In this document: positions 22,201-33,052 of the stretch, piece by piece
Position numbering within the stretch: position 1 is the stretch's first letter
How the letters are laid out: the number at the start of each line of letters is the position of its first letter
Assembly (NCBI RefSeq): GCF_001645385.1
Contig: NZ_LVHI01000018.1
Coordinates: 17,647 to 78,254 of the forward strand
Source: Rhodococcoides kyotonense
Lineage (GTDB): Bacteria > Actinomycetota > Actinomycetes > Mycobacteriales > Mycobacteriaceae
Reading direction: 5' to 3'
DNA length: 60,608 bases
Program-made: the position numbers and the translations under genes
Notes under the pieces: model-generated
Database searches by the model: none
Told to the model about the DNA's origin: nothing
The model's input: the letters and a program-made list of their open reading frames with translations, nothing else

Positions 22201-25200
22201 GAATCGTGTTGATGAACAGTCCGACCATCGACTCGACGCCGTCGAGATCCGCGGGCCGTCCGGAGACCGTCGTTCCGAACACCACGTCGTCCCGGTCGGT
22301 GAGCGACCCGAGCACGATCGCCCACGCAGCCTGAACGACGGTGTTCGGAGTGACACCGGCGGACGAGGCCACCTCGGTCAGCGCCATCGTGGTCTCGGCG
22401 GACAGGGCGAAGCGATGGTCCCCGAATCCTGTTCGACGCGTATCGGATTCGAACACCGTCGTCAGCAGGGTCGGTTCGTCGAAGTCGGCCAGCGCGGTTG
22501 CCCATGCGTCGCGGGACGTGTTCGCGTCCAGGCCGACCAGCCACCTGAGGTAGTCGGAGAACGGCCTCACAGCGGGCAACGCCGAGGTCGCACCCGACAC
22601 CGCGTAGAGCACCAGCAGGTCCTGCAAGAGGATCGGCATCGACCACCCGTCGAGCAGGACGTGTTCGCACGTGACGCCCAGCGTCACTCGGTCCGAAGCG
22701 GTCCGGATGCAGACGAACCTGATCAGAGGAGGCGCGCCGAGGTCGAAGCCCGCCTCCTGATCGTCACGCAGTAACCTCTCGACCTCGTCGGAGCGGGCAT
22801 CGATCGTGTACCACGGCAATGCGACGTCGTCGAGAACCACCTGAACCGGCGACCCCGTCGAGTCGGCAACGAATGCCGTGCGCAGGTTGGGGTGCCGCGA
22901 CAGCAAAGCCTCGGCCGCGCCGCGTAAACGGTCGACATCGACGTGCCCTTCCAGGTGCAGCACCATCTGCGTGGTGTACACCCCACCGCCACCGCCGGCG
23001 AGCAGCGCGTGGAATGCCAGCCCCTGCTGCAGCGGCGTCAGCGGCCACACGTCGAGGACCGAGCCGTACGCGGCCTCCCACGCATCGATGTCCGACTGCG
23101 TCGTACGGACCAGTTCGACGTCCGACGGGGTGAGCCCGCCGTTCGACGAATGCGCATGTCGTGCAACAGCAGTCAGAGCGTCGACCCACGTGTCGGCGAG
23201 TTCCCGGACGTCGTCGCGGTCCATCAACGTCGACGGGAATCCGAAGCCCGCGCTGAGTTCGCCGCCGAGCACGATCGCGTTGATGTCCACCGTCGCCATC
23301 GCGGGCATGTCGGGATCGCCCCGGCCGTCCAGTTCACCGAGATCGGACGCGGGCAGCCACCCGATGCCCTGCATCGCCTCGGGAATGTCACCGTGCGACA
23401 GTCGTCCGAGGTAGTTGAAGCTCACCTGCCGAGGCCCGCCGGCAAGCCGCGCGGAGACGTCGGCGTTGCCGAGATAACGCAGGATGCCGTATCCGATCCC
23501 CTTGTCCGGCAACGCAAGCAACTGTTCCTTGACGCGCTTGACCACGGCCCCGGCCGACGGGCCGCCGCGGAACGCGTCGTCGAGGTCGATTCCGCTCAGG
23601 TCCACTCGCGCCGGGAACATCGACGTGAACCAGCCGACCGTCCGAGAGAGGTCGGCGCCGGGAACCACGGATTCCTCACGGCCGTGTCCTTCGAGACCGA
23701 TCAGCGACGACATCTCGTCGACACCGCGATCTCGTCTCCAGCGCGCCACGGACATCGCGAGCGCCGCGATCAACGCATCGCCCGCACCCGTTCGGTACAT
23801 CGTCGGGATCGTCGTCACGACGGCGACGGTCACGTCCTGCGACAGCCGTACCGTCACCTTCTCCACCGCCGATGCGAGATCGATCGACGGATCGAACGAG
23901 CGCGGTGACATCAGCGGGTCCGGTCCGTCCAGGACCGTCTCCCACAGTTCCACCTCGTCGGCGCGTGACGCGCGGTCCTGCAACGCGTGTGCCCACGTGC
24001 GGAACGACGTACCTGCCGCGTCCAGATGAGGCTTCTGTCCCGCCGACACCGCCAGCCAAGCCGAGACGAAATCGGGAATCAGAATTCGCCACGACACACC
24101 GTCGACGACCATGTGATGAGCCGCGACGATCAGTCGTCCCGTGCGACGCGACGACCCACCGTCGGCCGTCACCGGGTCGAGCCACGCGAACCGGATGACA
24201 CGACCCGTCGACGGGTCGAGCCCGGCGAGTGCGTCTTCCAGCGCATCGTCTGCGAGCGCGACAAGGCCGTCCGCATCGACGTTCTCGTCGAACGCAGTGC
24301 GCTCGACGATCGCCTCGACGTCGACGGATCCTGGCTCCGAGGTCCGCAGGATCGGTACGTCGCCGTCCGCGACGAGCGTCGCACGCAGCATGTCGTGCCG
24401 ATCGATCACGGCACGCACGACCGCGACGAGCTGCGCGCGCTCGATTCCGACAGGCAGCTCGAGCCCGAGCGTCTGCTCGAACCGATCGAACGACCCACCA
24501 CGCGACGTCATGAACCGAACGGCCGGAGTCGACGGCATCTCGCCGACGCCCCCACCGGGGAGTTCCGCGAGGCCCGCCACGTCGGTGTCAGCGCTGAGCA
24601 CCGCAACCCGCGCGAGCGCCTGGACCGTCTTGTGTTCGAACACCTGCCGCGGCGAGATGCGCAGTCCGCGGGCTTTCGCTCGGGATACCAACTGGATCGA
24701 GACGATGCTGTCGCCGCCGAGTGCGAAGAACGAATCCGTGGTGCCGACCGTGTCCAGTCCGAGCACGTCCGCGAACAGCTCGGCGAGCACCGTCTCGGTG
24801 GCGTCGACCGGTTCGGTTCGGTCCGCCGCGTGGAACACCGGCTCCGGCAGTGCCTTTCGATCCAGCTTGCCCACCGGCGTCAACGGCACCGAGTCGAGTA
24901 CGACGATCGACGACGGAACCATGTGCGCCGGAAGCGAACCGGAAGCGAACCCCAGAAGCTCCCGCGGCTCGACCGTCCGCTCCGCGGCGGGAAGAACGTA
25001 GCCGACGATGGCAGCGCTTCCCGACGCCAGCTCGCGTACTGCAGTCGTGGCGAATTCGACGTCCGGATGCGACGCGAGCACCGCGTCGATCTCGCCGAGT
25101 TCGATACGGAACCCACGGATCTTCACCTGGAAATCCGAGCGGCCGACGTACTCGATCTCGCGGTCGGCCGTCCACCGCACGACGTCTCCGGTACGGTACA

Positions 25201-28200
25201 TCCGCGTTCCGTGCGCACCGTACGGGTCGGCGACGAATCGTTCGGCGCTCAGGCCGGGCCTGCGGTGGTAGCCCTGTGCGAGCTGGATGCCTGCGATGTA
25301 GTGCTCACCGCTGACACCGACCGGAACCGGCCGCAGGCGGTCGTCGAGCACCAACGACGACATTCCTCTGATCGGTCCGCCGATCGTGATGCGGTCTCCG
25401 GCCTCGAGCGGCGCCGAGATGTTCGTCATGATCGTGGTCTCGGTGGGTCCGTACCCGTTGAAGAATTCGCGGCCACTTCGCGAATCCGTCCACCTCGCAA
25501 CGAGTTCCGGTGGGCATGCCTCGCCGCCTGCGACGAGCACTCGCAGATCGTCGAGCCCGTCGGGGTCGACAGTCGCCAGCGCGGCAGGCGTGATGAAGGC
25601 GTGTGTGACGCGTTCGCCGCGCAACAGCGACGTCAGTTCCTCGCCTCCGTAGATATCTGTCGGTGCCACGACCAGCGTCGACGACGATGCCAGTGCCAGC
25701 AGCAGTTCCAGGATCGACGCGTCGAAGCTCGGCGACGCGAAGTGCAACGCACGGTCGTCACGGCCCAACCGGTATCGATCTCGTTGCTCCGCAGCGAAAT
25801 TGGCGAGACCCGAGTGGGTCACCACCACACCCTTGGGCCGTCCGGTGGAACCCGACGTGTAGATGACGTACGCGGGATGCGTCACGTGCAGCGGCCGTCG
25901 CAGTTCCTCTCCTGCAACCGGCTCGGCGGAGTGCGAGGCCAGCAATTCCTGGAACTCGTCGTCGTCCAGCACCTGCCATGCGATCGCTTCCGGGAGAGCG
26001 TCCTTCGCCCTCGTCACGGTCAGGCCCAAGGCGGGCTGTGCGTCGTCGATCATGTGCGCGACGCGGTCCGCCGGATAGTTCGGGTCGACACTCACGAACG
26101 CGGCGCCCGATTTCGCGACGCCCCACAGCGCGACGATCGAGTCGAAGGACCGCGGAATCGCGATCGCGACGAGGTCGCCCGGCCCCACGCCCGCGTCGAG
26201 AAGTACCCGCGCGAGACGCGACGAACGCCGGTCCAGTTCGGTGTACGTCATCGAGGAACCGCCGTACGATACGGCGTCGCCGTCGGGTGCGGCGGCCACC
26301 GCTGCGGCGAGGAGGTCGGCCAGCACGACGGGCGTTTCCGGAGTCGAGGGTGCCCGGACGAGCGTCTCCAGTTCGAAGTCGTCGAGGATGTCGAGGTCGC
26401 CGATCGGCGTCGCCGGTCCGTGGACGACTGCACCGAGGATGGCTTCGAACCGTCTCGCCAGCGTGCGGGCGGTGTACGCGTCGAACAGGTCGGTGGCGTA
26501 CGTCAACGCACCCGCGAGGCCGGCGGATTCGCCGTTCACCCCGATCGTTTCGGACACGGTGAACTGCAGGTCGAACTTGGACGTGTTCGATTCCAGTTCG
26601 AGTCGAGAGACCTGCAGCCCCGGCAGATCGAGCGTTTCCTCACCGAGGTTCTGAAACACGAGCGCTACCTGGAACAGCGGAGTGCGATCGGTCGTGCGCT
26701 CCGGCGCGAGAATGTCGACGAGCTGTTCGAACGGCAGATCCGCGTGGCCGAACGCCGCGAGGTCCGCGGATCGCACCCGATCCAGAAGTTCGACGAACGG
26801 CTCGTCCGCGCGATGCAGTTCGGTGCGCAGTACCAACGTGTTGACGAACATTCCGATGAGGTCGTCCAGGGCTTGCTCACCTCGACCCGCGACAGGTGTA
26901 CCGATGGCGATGTCGGACGCGGTCGACAGTCGCCCGAGCAGCACCGCGAGCGCCGCATGCAACACCATGAACAGAGTGCCGTTGCGTTCGCGCGCAAGCT
27001 GATTGAGCCCGGCATGTACCGAACCCGCGACCGAGAATTCGAGCGTCGCACCACGGTGGGACGCGACCCGCGGACGCGGGTGATCGGTCGGCAGTTCGAG
27101 GCGGTCCGGCAGACCGGCGAGTGCAGCGGTCCAGTACTCGGCCTGGGTGCTCAGGACGGAGTTCGGGTCGTTCTGATCGCCCAGCACTGCGCGTTGCCAC
27201 AGCGCGAAATCGGCGTACTGCACGTCGAGCGGTGACCACGACGGCGGTTGCCCGGCCGTCCGTGCGACGTACGCCGTCATCAGGTCGCGTGCGAGAGGAC
27301 GCATCGAGAACCCGTCGCCCGCGATGTGATGCAGCACGACGGCCAGCACGTAGTCGTCCTCACCGATCGCGTACAGCCGGACTCGGAGCGGAACTCGTTC
27401 TGCGACATCGAAACCCCTCGACACGAAGGTCGCGAGATCGGCCGTCACATCGGAGAAGTTCAGAAACCGCGGTTCGAGATCGAGATCGACACGATCGGCG
27501 GGGAGTACGAGCTGGCGTGGCACCCCGTCGTGCTCCGGGTACCGGGTGCGCAGCGGCTCGTGACGCCACACCACGTCGGTGACGGCCGCCGCGAGCGCGT
27601 CCGTGTCCAGGTCACCGACCAGCTTCATCGCGATCGGCAGGTTGTCCGCGAACGACGTGGTGTCGAATCGGTTGAGGAACCACATGCGCTGCTGGGCGAG
27701 CGACAGTGGCACCACCGACGGACGCACACGGGCGACGAGCGGAGTGCGTCCGTCGTCCGACGCAGAGTCGAGGCGCAGCGCCAACGCGGCGACGGTCGGT
27801 GCTTCGAACAACGCTCGGACCGGCACCCTGGTATCGAGCGCGGCGCCGATACGTGCCACGACTTGCGTTGCCACCAACGAGTTTCCGCCGAGGTCGAAGA
27901 AGTTGTCGTCGGTTCCGACGCGAGGAAGCCCCAGTACCTGCGAGTAGACCTCCGCGACGACCTCCTCCGCTGCAGTCGTCGGCGGAAGATATTCGTTGAC
28001 CCGGAACTCCGGTGACGGCAACGCTTTTCGGTCCAGCTTGCCGCTCGTTCCCAACGGCAGTGCGTCGAGAACGACGATCGCGGTCGGCACCATGTACGAC
28101 GGCAGGATGTCACGTACGAACGTGGTCAGTTCCGAGCTGTCGGCGTCGGCTCCCGGCGCGAGCACGACGTACCCGGCCAGCTGATCACCGGTCGACGTCT

Positions 28201-31200
28201 CCGCGACGCGCACGACGGCCTGACTGACCGACGGATGTGACAACAATGCCGATTCGATGTCACCCAATTCGATGCGCTGGCCACGGAACTTGACCTGGAA
28301 GTCGGTGCGACCGATGTACTCCAGCGCACCCTGTCCACCCGGGATCCACCGAACGAGGTCGCCGGTGCGATACATGAGTTCCCCGACGAAGCCGTTGGGG
28401 TCCGCGACGAACCGGTCAGCCGTCAGATCGGGTCGACCCACGTAACCCCGCGCGAGCTGCACTCCCGACAGGTAGAGTTCGCCGGCCACCCCCGGCGCGA
28501 CGGGTCGCAACCGTGCATCGAGCACGTGCACGCGAACGTTCCACTGCGGCACTCCGATCGGTACCGTCTGTCGCTGCAGCGACCTGACCGAAGTCGCTTC
28601 CCACTGGGTCACCGACACCGCTGCTTCGGTCGGACCGTACAGATTGTGCAGACGCGCGGACGACACCGCCGCGAACGCGTCGACAGTCTCGGGAGGCAGC
28701 GCCTCCCCGATGACGAACACGTGACGCAGAGACGTCAGCCGATCGGCAGCCGCGTGCGCCGCGAACACACCGAGCATCGACGGGACGAAATCGGTGACCG
28801 TCACCTGTTCGCGATCGACGACCTCGGCCACCAGCAACGGATCGCGGTGCCCGTCGGGTGACATCAGGACCATCGACGCGCCGGTGCGCAACGGCAGAAA
28901 GAAGCCCCAGAGCGACACGTCGAACGTCGTCGCGGTCTTCTGCAGGTAGACGTCGTCGCTGTCCAGGTCGTAATAGGCTGTCATCCAGGACATCTGGTTC
29001 TCGATCGCGCGATGCGACACCGCGACGCCCTTGGGGCGCCCGGTCGAGCCCGACGTGAAGATGACGTACGCCAAGTTGTCCCGGCGAACGTGTGCGCGGA
29101 GAACCCGTGTGGTAGCGGTGACGTCCCCGTCGGCCAGGATGGTGTCCATCTCGACGGTATCGACGCCGACGCCACCGGCCTCGGTGGGAAGCGCGGGGCG
29201 GTCGGTGGAGGTGGTCAACACGCAGAGCGGTCGCGCCGTATCGAGAATGTGGGTCAACCGATCGGAGGGATGCGCGGGGTCCAGCGGAACGAACGCGCCG
29301 CCTGCCGCGAGCACCGCGTACATACCGACGACCAACTGGGCGGAGCGGCGCACCGCGAGCCCGACGAGCACGTCGGGACCCACCCCACGGTCGACGAGAA
29401 CCCGGGCCAGGCGTTGCACACGGTCGTCGAACTCGGCGTAGGTCAGGCTCTCTCGATCGGACACGATCGCGACTGCGTCGGGGGTGCGCCGAACGCGTGC
29501 GTCGTAGAGATCGAGCAGTGTTCGCTCCGGGATCGCATGCGCGGTGTCGTTCCACGCCAGCATCACGTCGGTCCGTTCGCCGTCGGTCAGCACGTCGATG
29601 TCACCGACGACGACGTGTGGATCCGCGACGGCCGCGCTCAGCACGGCACCGAGCCGATCGGCCAACGTGCGCACCGTAGACCGCTCGAACAGGTCGGTCG
29701 CGTAGGTGAACGTGGCGGACATCCCTGCAGGCTCGCCGGCCTCGTCGATCCGAGGCGTGATGGTCAGCTGCAGATCGAATTTCGCCACGGCCACGTCGAG
29801 ATCCAGCAACGTCACGGACGTGCCGGGAAGCTCGACTCTGCTCTGTTGCAGATTCTGGAAGAAGAGGGCGACCTGGAACAACGGGTGATGGCCGGCGGAG
29901 CGAACCGGATCGAGCACCTCGACCAGTCGCTCGAACGGCAGTTCGGCGTGCGCGAACGCGCCGAGGTCTGTCTCGCGGACGCGCCCCAGCATTTCGACGA
30001 ACGTCATCGACGGATCGACCTGGGTGCGCAGCGCCAAGGTGTTGACGAACATTCCGACGAGCGCGTCGAGGTCGTGTTCGCCGCGACCCGCGACGGGAGT
30101 TCCGACGACGACGTCGTTCGTCGCTGCGATCTTCGACAGCATGATCGCGAAGGCGGTGTGCATCGCCATGAACGGCGTCGCGTCGCACCGTCGAGCCAGT
30201 TCGGTCAGCGCTGCATGGACGACCGCGCTCACCTCGAACTCGACCGTGTCGCCGACACCGGATGCCTCCGCAGGTCGTGCTCTGTCCGTCGGCAACTCGA
30301 TGCGATCGGGGATGTCGGCAAGTGCCGTCGTCCAGTAGTCGAGCTGCCGCGACGCAAGCGACGCCGGATCGGACTCGGAACCGAGCAATTTCCGTTGCCA
30401 CAGGCTGTAATCGGCGTACTGGACACGCAGCGGCGCCCACCCGGGCTCGCGGCCTTCGGTGCGGGCGAGGTACGCCGTCACCAGATCCGTGACGAGCGGC
30501 GCCACCGATGCACCGTCGGCGCAGATGTGGTGCAGGACGACCACCAGCACATGCCTGTCACCGCCGAGAGAGATCAGTTCGACGCGTAGTGGTACCGACG
30601 TGGACAGATCGAACGGTTGCAGTGCGACGTCGGTGAGGTGCGCCGCGACGGCGCCGTCGGTCATCGACAGATACTTCAACTCGACGCCGGTGCGTTCGAC
30701 CGGAACGACGACCTGGAAGCCGACACCGTCGCGATCGGGATAGACGGTTCGCAGCGACTCGTGTCGTCGCTGGAGATCGACGACGGCGTCACGAAGCGCG
30801 TCGACGTCGACAGGCCCTTCGAGGCTCAGAGCTGCCGGGACGTTGCTGGCAGGCGACGTCGGATCGAATTTCTGAAGGAACCACATACGCTGCTGCGCCA
30901 ACGACAGCGGGATGACGTCGGGGCGCACCTCGGGTCCGAGCGGCAGCGCATCTCCGCCGCCCAGTTCCCCTTCCACCCGCGAGGCCAGACCGGCGACTGT
31001 CGACGCCTCGAACACCACGCGTGCGGAGACTCGGGCGTTCAACCGGGCCCCGAGCCGCGACGCGACCTGCGTCGCACTGAGAGAGTTTCCGCCGATCTCG
31101 AAGAAGTGATCGTCCAGGCCGACCCTCGGTACGCCAAGCACCTCGGCGAACGTCTCGGCCACGGCTCGTTCCATGTCGGTGACCGGCTCACGGAACTCGG

Positions 31201-32797
31201 CAGTGTCGAACACGGGTGCCGGAAGGGCTTTCCGGTCGAGCTTGCCGACCGGGGTGAGCGGAATTCGGTCCAGGACCACGATGGCCGTAGGAACCATGTG
31301 GCGTGCCAGCGACTGCCCGAGGAAGTCGAGTAGTGCTCGCGGCTCGACGGTGTGCCCCTCGGCGGGAAGTACGTACCCGACCAGCGCGTCGACGCCGTCC
31401 GCCCCCGCATGTACCGCGGAGGCTGCGAAGTCGACGGCGTCGTGTGCCGCCAGCGCAGCGTCGATCTCCCCGAGTTCGATGCGGAAACCCCGGACCTTGA
31501 CCTGGGAGTCGTTGCGTCCCACGTAATCGATCGAGCCGTCGGGACGTACACGCACGGTGTCACCGGTGCGATACATCCTCCCTGCGCCACCGTCGGGGGC
31601 CCACGGATCGGCCACGAAGCGCGACGCCGACAATCCACCGCGCCGGTGATACGCGCGGGCCACGGCGGGCCCGGCGAGATACAGCTCGCCGACCACGCCG
31701 ACGGGGACAGCCCGAAGACGGGAGTCGACGACGTAGGCGCGCACGCCGGTCAGCGGCGTACCGATCGGCATCGGCCCGGACGGGTCGAGGGGCGCGCTGC
31801 TGGTGGTGATGCACGTCGCTTCCGTCGGCCCGTACACGTTGTGAAAGCGTCGGCCGACAGCCCATCGCGCCACCAGTTCCGACGTGTACGCCTCACCGCC
31901 GACCATCACGGCTTCCAGATCGGGCAGGTCGTTGTTCGGAGCGGACGCCAGTGCCGCCGGCGTCACGAACGCGTGGGTGACGCGGTGCCGTCTCAGTACG
32001 TCGGCGAATTCGTCGCCCCCGACGATTCCGGTCGGTACGACGACCATCGTGGCTGCCGCGCCGACGGCGAGCAACAGCTCGAGCACCGCGGCGTCGAAGC
32101 TCGGCGACGCGAAGTGAAGGGTACGGGACTCGGCCGAGATGCCGAATGTCACGCGCTGCGAGTCGGCGAGATTCTGCAGGCCCGTGTGGGTGACGGCGAC
32201 GCCCTTGGGTGTACCGGTCGACCCCGACGTGTAGATGAGGTAGGCGAGGTTCGACGCGCGCAGAACCGACGTGCGTTCCACCGCCGCAACGGGTTCCGAC
32301 GACATCGCCGATGCATCACGCTCGATGTCCTCGAGCACGATCCACGGCACTGTGCCGGGCAGGACGTCGACGGTGCGCCGGGTCGTCAGACCGGTCTTCG
32401 CACCCGAATCGTCGAGCATGTAGCGCACACGCTCGGCCGGGTAGTCCGGATCGATCGGAACGAAGGCCGCGCCCGACTTGGCGACTGCCCATACGAACAG
32501 GACGGACTCCAACGAGCGGGTGACGGCGATGGCGACGAGATCCTCTGGGCCGAGACCACGCTGGATCAGAACGCGCGCAAGCCTCGACGATCGACGATCG
32601 AGGTCCGCGTACGTGGTCGAACCATCGTCGGTGCGGACGGCGATCCCGTGCGGTCGCGCGTCCACTGCCGCGGCAAGGAGCTGCGGGAGCGTCGCGAAGC
32701 GCGCCGCCCGGTGCCGCGTCGCCCGGGTCGGCCGTTCCCTGCTGCTTCGAGATGTCCGCCTACGTGTGGATTCGGGTCCCGCCGAGTCGAGGCTCAC
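19229..32797 (-). CDS. NRPS-3, terminating nonribosomal peptide synthetase A-T-C-A-T-C-A-T-E-C-A-T-TE
   Basis: 4,522 residues. GTG at 32797 is chosen because an in-frame TAA lies seven codons upstream (32816-32818) and GGAAAG lies 9 bases before it. Domains: A1 (motif near 189), T1 (Ser572), C1 (His pair at 756), A2 (1247), T2 (Ser1640), C2 (1823), A3 (2313), GGDS carrier (Ser2697), E ([11 protein letters not shown], 2894), post-E C domain (EHVLLDGWS, catalytic His3379), A4 (3846), T4 (Ser4224), thioesterase (Ser4357). Pocket residues: DALFMGVCI, DVWDFILVS, DALFVGGIM (made D by the E domain) and DALFAGAVA; none is assigned. The second code equals that of NRPS-2 A3. There is no N-terminal C, so the C at the end of NRPS-2 probably serves A1. 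The thioesterase makes this the release station, although two more synthetase genes lie downstream. Confidence 0.97.
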   Translation of the reverse strand: MSLDSAGPESTRRRTSRSSRERPTRATRHRAARFATLPQLLAAAVDARPHGIAVRTDDGSTTYADLDRRSSRLARVLIQRGLGPEDLVAIAVTRSLESVLFVWAVAKSGAAFVPIDPDYPAERVRYMLDDSGAKTGLTTRRTVDVLPGTVPWIVLEDIERDASAMSSEPVAAVERTSVLRASNLAYLIYTSGSTGTPKGVAVTHTGLQNLADSQRVTFGISAESRTLHFASPSFDAAVLELLLAVGAAATMVVVPTGIVGGDEFADVLRRHRVTHAFVTPAALASAPNNDLPDLEAVMVGGEAYTSELVARWAVGRRFHNVYGPTEATCITTSSAPLDPSGPMPIGTPLTGVRAYVVDSRLRAVPVGVVGELYLAGPAVARAYHRRGGLSASRFVADPWAPDGGAGRMYRTGDTVRVRPDGSIDYVGRNDSQVKVRGFRIELGEIDAALAAHDAVDFAASAVHAGADGVDALVGYVLPAEGHTVEPRALLDFLGQSLARHMVPTAIVVLDRIPLTPVGKLDRKALPAPVFDTAEFREPVTDMERAVAETFAEVLGVPRVGLDDHFFEIGGNSLSATQVASRLGARLNARVSARVVFEASTVAGLASRVEGELGGGDALPLGPEVRPDVIPLSLAQQRMWFLQKFDPTSPASNVPAALSLEGPVDVDALRDAVVDLQRRHESLRTVYPDRDGVGFQVVVPVERTGVELKYLSMTDGAVAAHLTDVALQPFDLSTSVPLRVELISLGGDRHVLVVVLHHICADGASVAPLVTDLVTAYLARTEGREPGWAPLRVQYADYSLWQRKLLGSESDPASLASRQLDYWTTALADIPDRIELPTDRARPAEASGVGDTVEFEVSAVVHAALTELARRCDATPFMAMHTAFAIMLSKIAATNDVVVGTPVAGRGEHDLDALVGMFVNTLALRTQVDPSMTFVEMLGRVRETDLGAFAHAELPFERLVEVLDPVRSAGHHPLFQVALFFQNLQQSRVELPGTSVTLLDLDVAVAKFDLQLTITPRIDEAGEPAGMSATFTYATDLFERSTVRTLADRLGAVLSAAVADPHVVVGDIDVLTDGERTDVMLAWNDTAHAIPERTLLDLYDARVRRTPDAVAIVSDRESLTYAEFDDRVQRLARVLVDRGVGPDVLVGLAVRRSAQLVVGMYAVLAAGGAFVPLDPAHPSDRLTHILDTARPLCVLTTSTDRPALPTEAGGVGVDTVEMDTILADGDVTATTRVLRAHVRRDNLAYVIFTSGSTGRPKGVAVSHRAIENQMSWMTAYYDLDSDDVYLQKTATTFDVSLWGFFLPLRTGASMVLMSPDGHRDPLLVAEVVDREQVTVTDFVPSMLGVFAAHAAADRLTSLRHVFVIGEALPPETVDAFAAVSSARLHNLYGPTEAAVSVTQWEATSVRSLQRQTVPIGVPQWNVRVHVLDARLRPVAPGVAGELYLSGVQLARGYVGRPDLTADRFVADPNGFVGELMYRTGDLVRWIPGGQGALEYIGRTDFQVKFRGQRIELGDIESALLSHPSVSQAVVRVAETSTGDQLAGYVVLAPGADADSSELTTFVRDILPSYMVPTAIVVLDALPLGTSGKLDRKALPSPEFRVNEYLPPTTAAEEVVAEVYSQVLGLPRVGTDDNFFDLGGNSLVATQVVARIGAALDTRVPVRALFEAPTVAALALRLDSASDDGRTPLVARVRPSVVPLSLAQQRMWFLNRFDTTSFADNLPIAMKLVGDLDTDALAAAVTDVVWRHEPLRTRYPEHDGVPRQLVLPADRVDLDLEPRFLNFSDVTADLATFVSRGFDVAERVPLRVRLYAIGEDDYVLAVVLHHIAGDGFSMRPLARDLMTAYVARTAGQPPSWSPLDVQYADFALWQRAVLGDQNDPNSVLSTQAEYWTAALAGLPDRLELPTDHPRPRVASHRGATLEFSVAGSVHAGLNQLARERNGTLFMVLHAALAVLLGRLSTASDIAIGTPVAGRGEQALDDLIGMFVNTLVLRTELHRADEPFVELLDRVRSADLAAFGHADLPFEQLVDILAPERTTDRTPLFQVALVFQNLGEETLDLPGLQVSRLELESNTSKFDLQFTVSETIGVNGESAGLAGALTYATDLFDAYTARTLARRFEAILGAVVHGPATPIGDLDILDDFELETLVRAPSTPETPVVLADLLAAAVAAAPDGDAVSYGGSSMTYTELDRRSSRLARVLLDAGVGPGDLVAIAIPRSFDSIVALWGVAKSGAAFVSVDPNYPADRVAHMIDDAQPALGLTVTRAKDALPEAIAWQVLDDDEFQELLASHSAEPVAGEELRRPLHVTHPAYVIYTSGSTGRPKGVVVTHSGLANFAAEQRDRYRLGRDDRALHFASPSFDASILELLLALASSSTLVVAPTDIYGGEELTSLLRGERVTHAFITPAALATVDPDGLDDLRVLVAGGEACPPELVARWTDSRSGREFFNGYGPTETTIMTNISAPLEAGDRITIGGPIRGMSSLVLDDRLRPVPVGVSGEHYIAGIQLAQGYHRRPGLSAERFVADPYGAHGTRMYRTGDVVRWTADREIEYVGRSDFQVKIRGFRIELGEIDAVLASHPDVEFATTAVRELASGSAAIVGYVLPAAERTVEPRELLGFASGSLPAHMVPSSIVVLDSVPLTPVGKLDRKALPEPVFHAADRTEPVDATETVLAELFADVLGLDTVGTTDSFFALGGDSIVSIQLVSRAKARGLRISPRQVFEHKTVQALARVAVLSADTDVAGLAELPGGGVGEMPSTPAVRFMTSRGGSFDRFEQTLGLELPVGIERAQLVAVVRAVIDRHDMLRATLVADGDVPILRTSEPGSVDVEAIVERTAFDENVDADGLVALADDALEDALAGLDPSTGRVIRFAWLDPVTADGGSSRRTGRLIVAAHHMVVDGVSWRILIPDFVSAWLAVSAGQKPHLDAAGTSFRTWAHALQDRASRADEVELWETVLDGPDPLMSPRSFDPSIDLASAVEKVTVRLSQDVTVAVVTTIPTMYRTGAGDALIAALAMSVARWRRDRGVDEMSSLIGLEGHGREESVVPGADLSRTVGWFTSMFPARVDLSGIDLDDAFRGGPSAGAVVKRVKEQLLALPDKGIGYGILRYLGNADVSARLAGGPRQVSFNYLGRLSHGDIPEAMQGIGWLPASDLGELDGRGDPDMPAMATVDINAIVLGGELSAGFGFPSTLMDRDDVRELADTWVDALTAVARHAHSSNGGLTPSDVELVRTTQSDIDAWEAAYGSVLDVWPLTPLQQGLAFHALLAGGGGGVYTTQMVLHLEGHVDVDRLRGAAEALLSRHPNLRTAFVADSTGSPVQVVLDDVALPWYTIDARSDEVERLLRDDQEAGFDLGAPPLIRFVCIRTASDRVTLGVTCEHVLLDGWSMPILLQDLLVLYAVSGATSALPAVRPFSDYLRWLVGLDANTSRDAWATALADFDEPTLLTTVFESDTRRTGFGDHRFALSAETTMALTEVASSAGVTPNTVVQAAWAIVLGSLTDRDDVVFGTTVSGRPADLDGVESMVGLFINTIPVRVRLPRTSSVRAVLQELQATSAGLLDHHHVGLAELHQLTDVGTLFDTLVVFESYPVDRTAIEQASSIDGMSVVGIDTVDATHYPLSIVAVAGDVLHLDFKYAHSMFDEVSIGDLASRYVRVLEAVVSRPDSLVGDVDVTRDHERIARTGPPDVGPMVLSDMLVRGATVSPDAVAVECEDRILTYRDLDERSNRLARVIVGRGVGPDDVVAVGIRRSLESVIAVWAVAKSGAAFLPVDPSYPQARIAHMIDDSGAVLGLTVAQDAEALPSSTEWIVLDDRATVRETDRVSAAPVTDDDRLSAVRTSHAAYVIYTSGSTGVPKGVVVTHAGLSNLAAAQWEKFGTDSTSRTLHFASPSFDASVLELLLAAPVGATMVVVPTSIVGGDELTEYVQAHRVTHAFVTPGALATMDPGVLPDLGTVAVGGEAWPPELLERWAPGRRFLNAYGPTEATVATTISNPLTAREPITIGGPIHGVQAFVLDSCLRPVPDGVVGEVYFAGRGLARGYAALPGRTAAAFVADPFGEGGRLYRTGDRARWRDGALRYVGRSDAQVKIRGFRIEPGEIDAALTAIPGVDYAVTTVRHDDDRPYLASYVVCSPSSTATVGELRAQLRQTLPAHMIPLAIVRLDEMPLTGSGKLDVDALPAPEIGTRVFVEPTTDLERLVATVFAETLSVERVGLGEDFVELGGDSLAATQVVSALRRRTGRKVMVQWILESRTVEGLAARIGAGDVVDHDRSLDVIVALRASGSGTPVFCIHPMLGLAWGYVPLLRIMDADVPVYGVQTPALREPDFDARSIVDLAARYASEIERTRPNGPVSLLGWSLGGVLAHAVGVELQRRGRTVEALTLLDSFTRVDASAFDSEVRALLTAAGVALDPDVAVTSPNNAIVRALMSILPDDVIALDEDRISRMFAAASSSPDSINAYEPGVFSGRVTVVRAGIDRSDDHDTVATWGPYVSDAVLELVAPVTHADMLSPLAMDVIGRALRH
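19232..19960 (-). other. C-terminal type I thioesterase domain of NRPS-3
   Basis: An alpha/beta-hydrolase fold follows the last carrier. It starts near [10 protein letters not shown] and has the nucleophile motif GWSLGG (Ser4357), Asp4384 in LLDSF 27 residues later and His4504 in THADML. This is the complete triad of NRPS releasing thioesterases. It frees the chain by hydrolysis or macrocyclization; which one cannot be read from the sequence. Confidence 0.93.
23140..24560 (-). other. Epimerization domain in NRPS-3
   Basis: It runs from GVGEMPSTP to the LTPSDVEL linker, with [24 protein letters not shown] and NYLGR motifs, and follows a GGDS carrier. It predicts a D-residue from the third A domain. 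Confidence 0.92.
32699..32767 (-). other. Arg-rich N-terminal tail of NRPS-3
   Basis: Residues 11-33 contain ten Arg ([19 protein letters not shown]) immediately before the A-domain start [16 protein letters not shown]. The tail faces the acidic C-terminus of NRPS-2 if the proteins work in gene order. Electrostatic docking is inferred. Confidence 0.6.
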
Positions 32798-33052
32798 GCG
32801 CTTCGACTTTCCGCATTATCGGACAGGACCCATACGAAAGAAACGCACACTGAAGACACCGGTACCACAGCCATTCACCCCGAACTCGACTGATCCAGCG
32901 CACGCGCGTCCACCTGCCGACACCGTGCTGCTGGATGACAACGCCGATCACTGTAAACCATTCGGTTGGTTAAAACCGCAAATTTCAAGCTATTTGCAGT
33001 TTTTACACCGTTCGAATGGTGTCGTTCCTGGCACTGCCCGGTATGCGTCGAA
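32798..33052. promoter_or_regulatory. Intergenic regulatory region upstream of NRPS-3 (255 bases)
   Basis: No gene is seen. The part at 32950-33025 is clearly AT-rich and packed with dyads: ACACC-A-TTCGAA-C-GGTGT on the minus strand at 33022-33005, an AACCA/TGGTT stem at 32956-32971 and an overlapping CGGTT/AACCG stem at 32963-32978. TACAGT (minus strand, 32955-32950) could be a -10, but a good -35 is missing. A second -10-like GATAAT lies at 32815-32820. No T-run follows a hairpin after the NRPS-2 stop, so a terminator is not supported. Confidence 0.4.
33005..33022. promoter_or_regulatory. 18-base near-perfect palindrome, candidate operator
   Basis: The plus strand reads ACACCGTTCGAATGGTGT, symmetrical around TTCGAA with one mismatched pair. 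It lies 31 bases after the NRPS-2 stop and about 210 bases before the NRPS-3 start. It has the size of a dimeric regulator site; the regulator is unknown. Confidence 0.35.
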
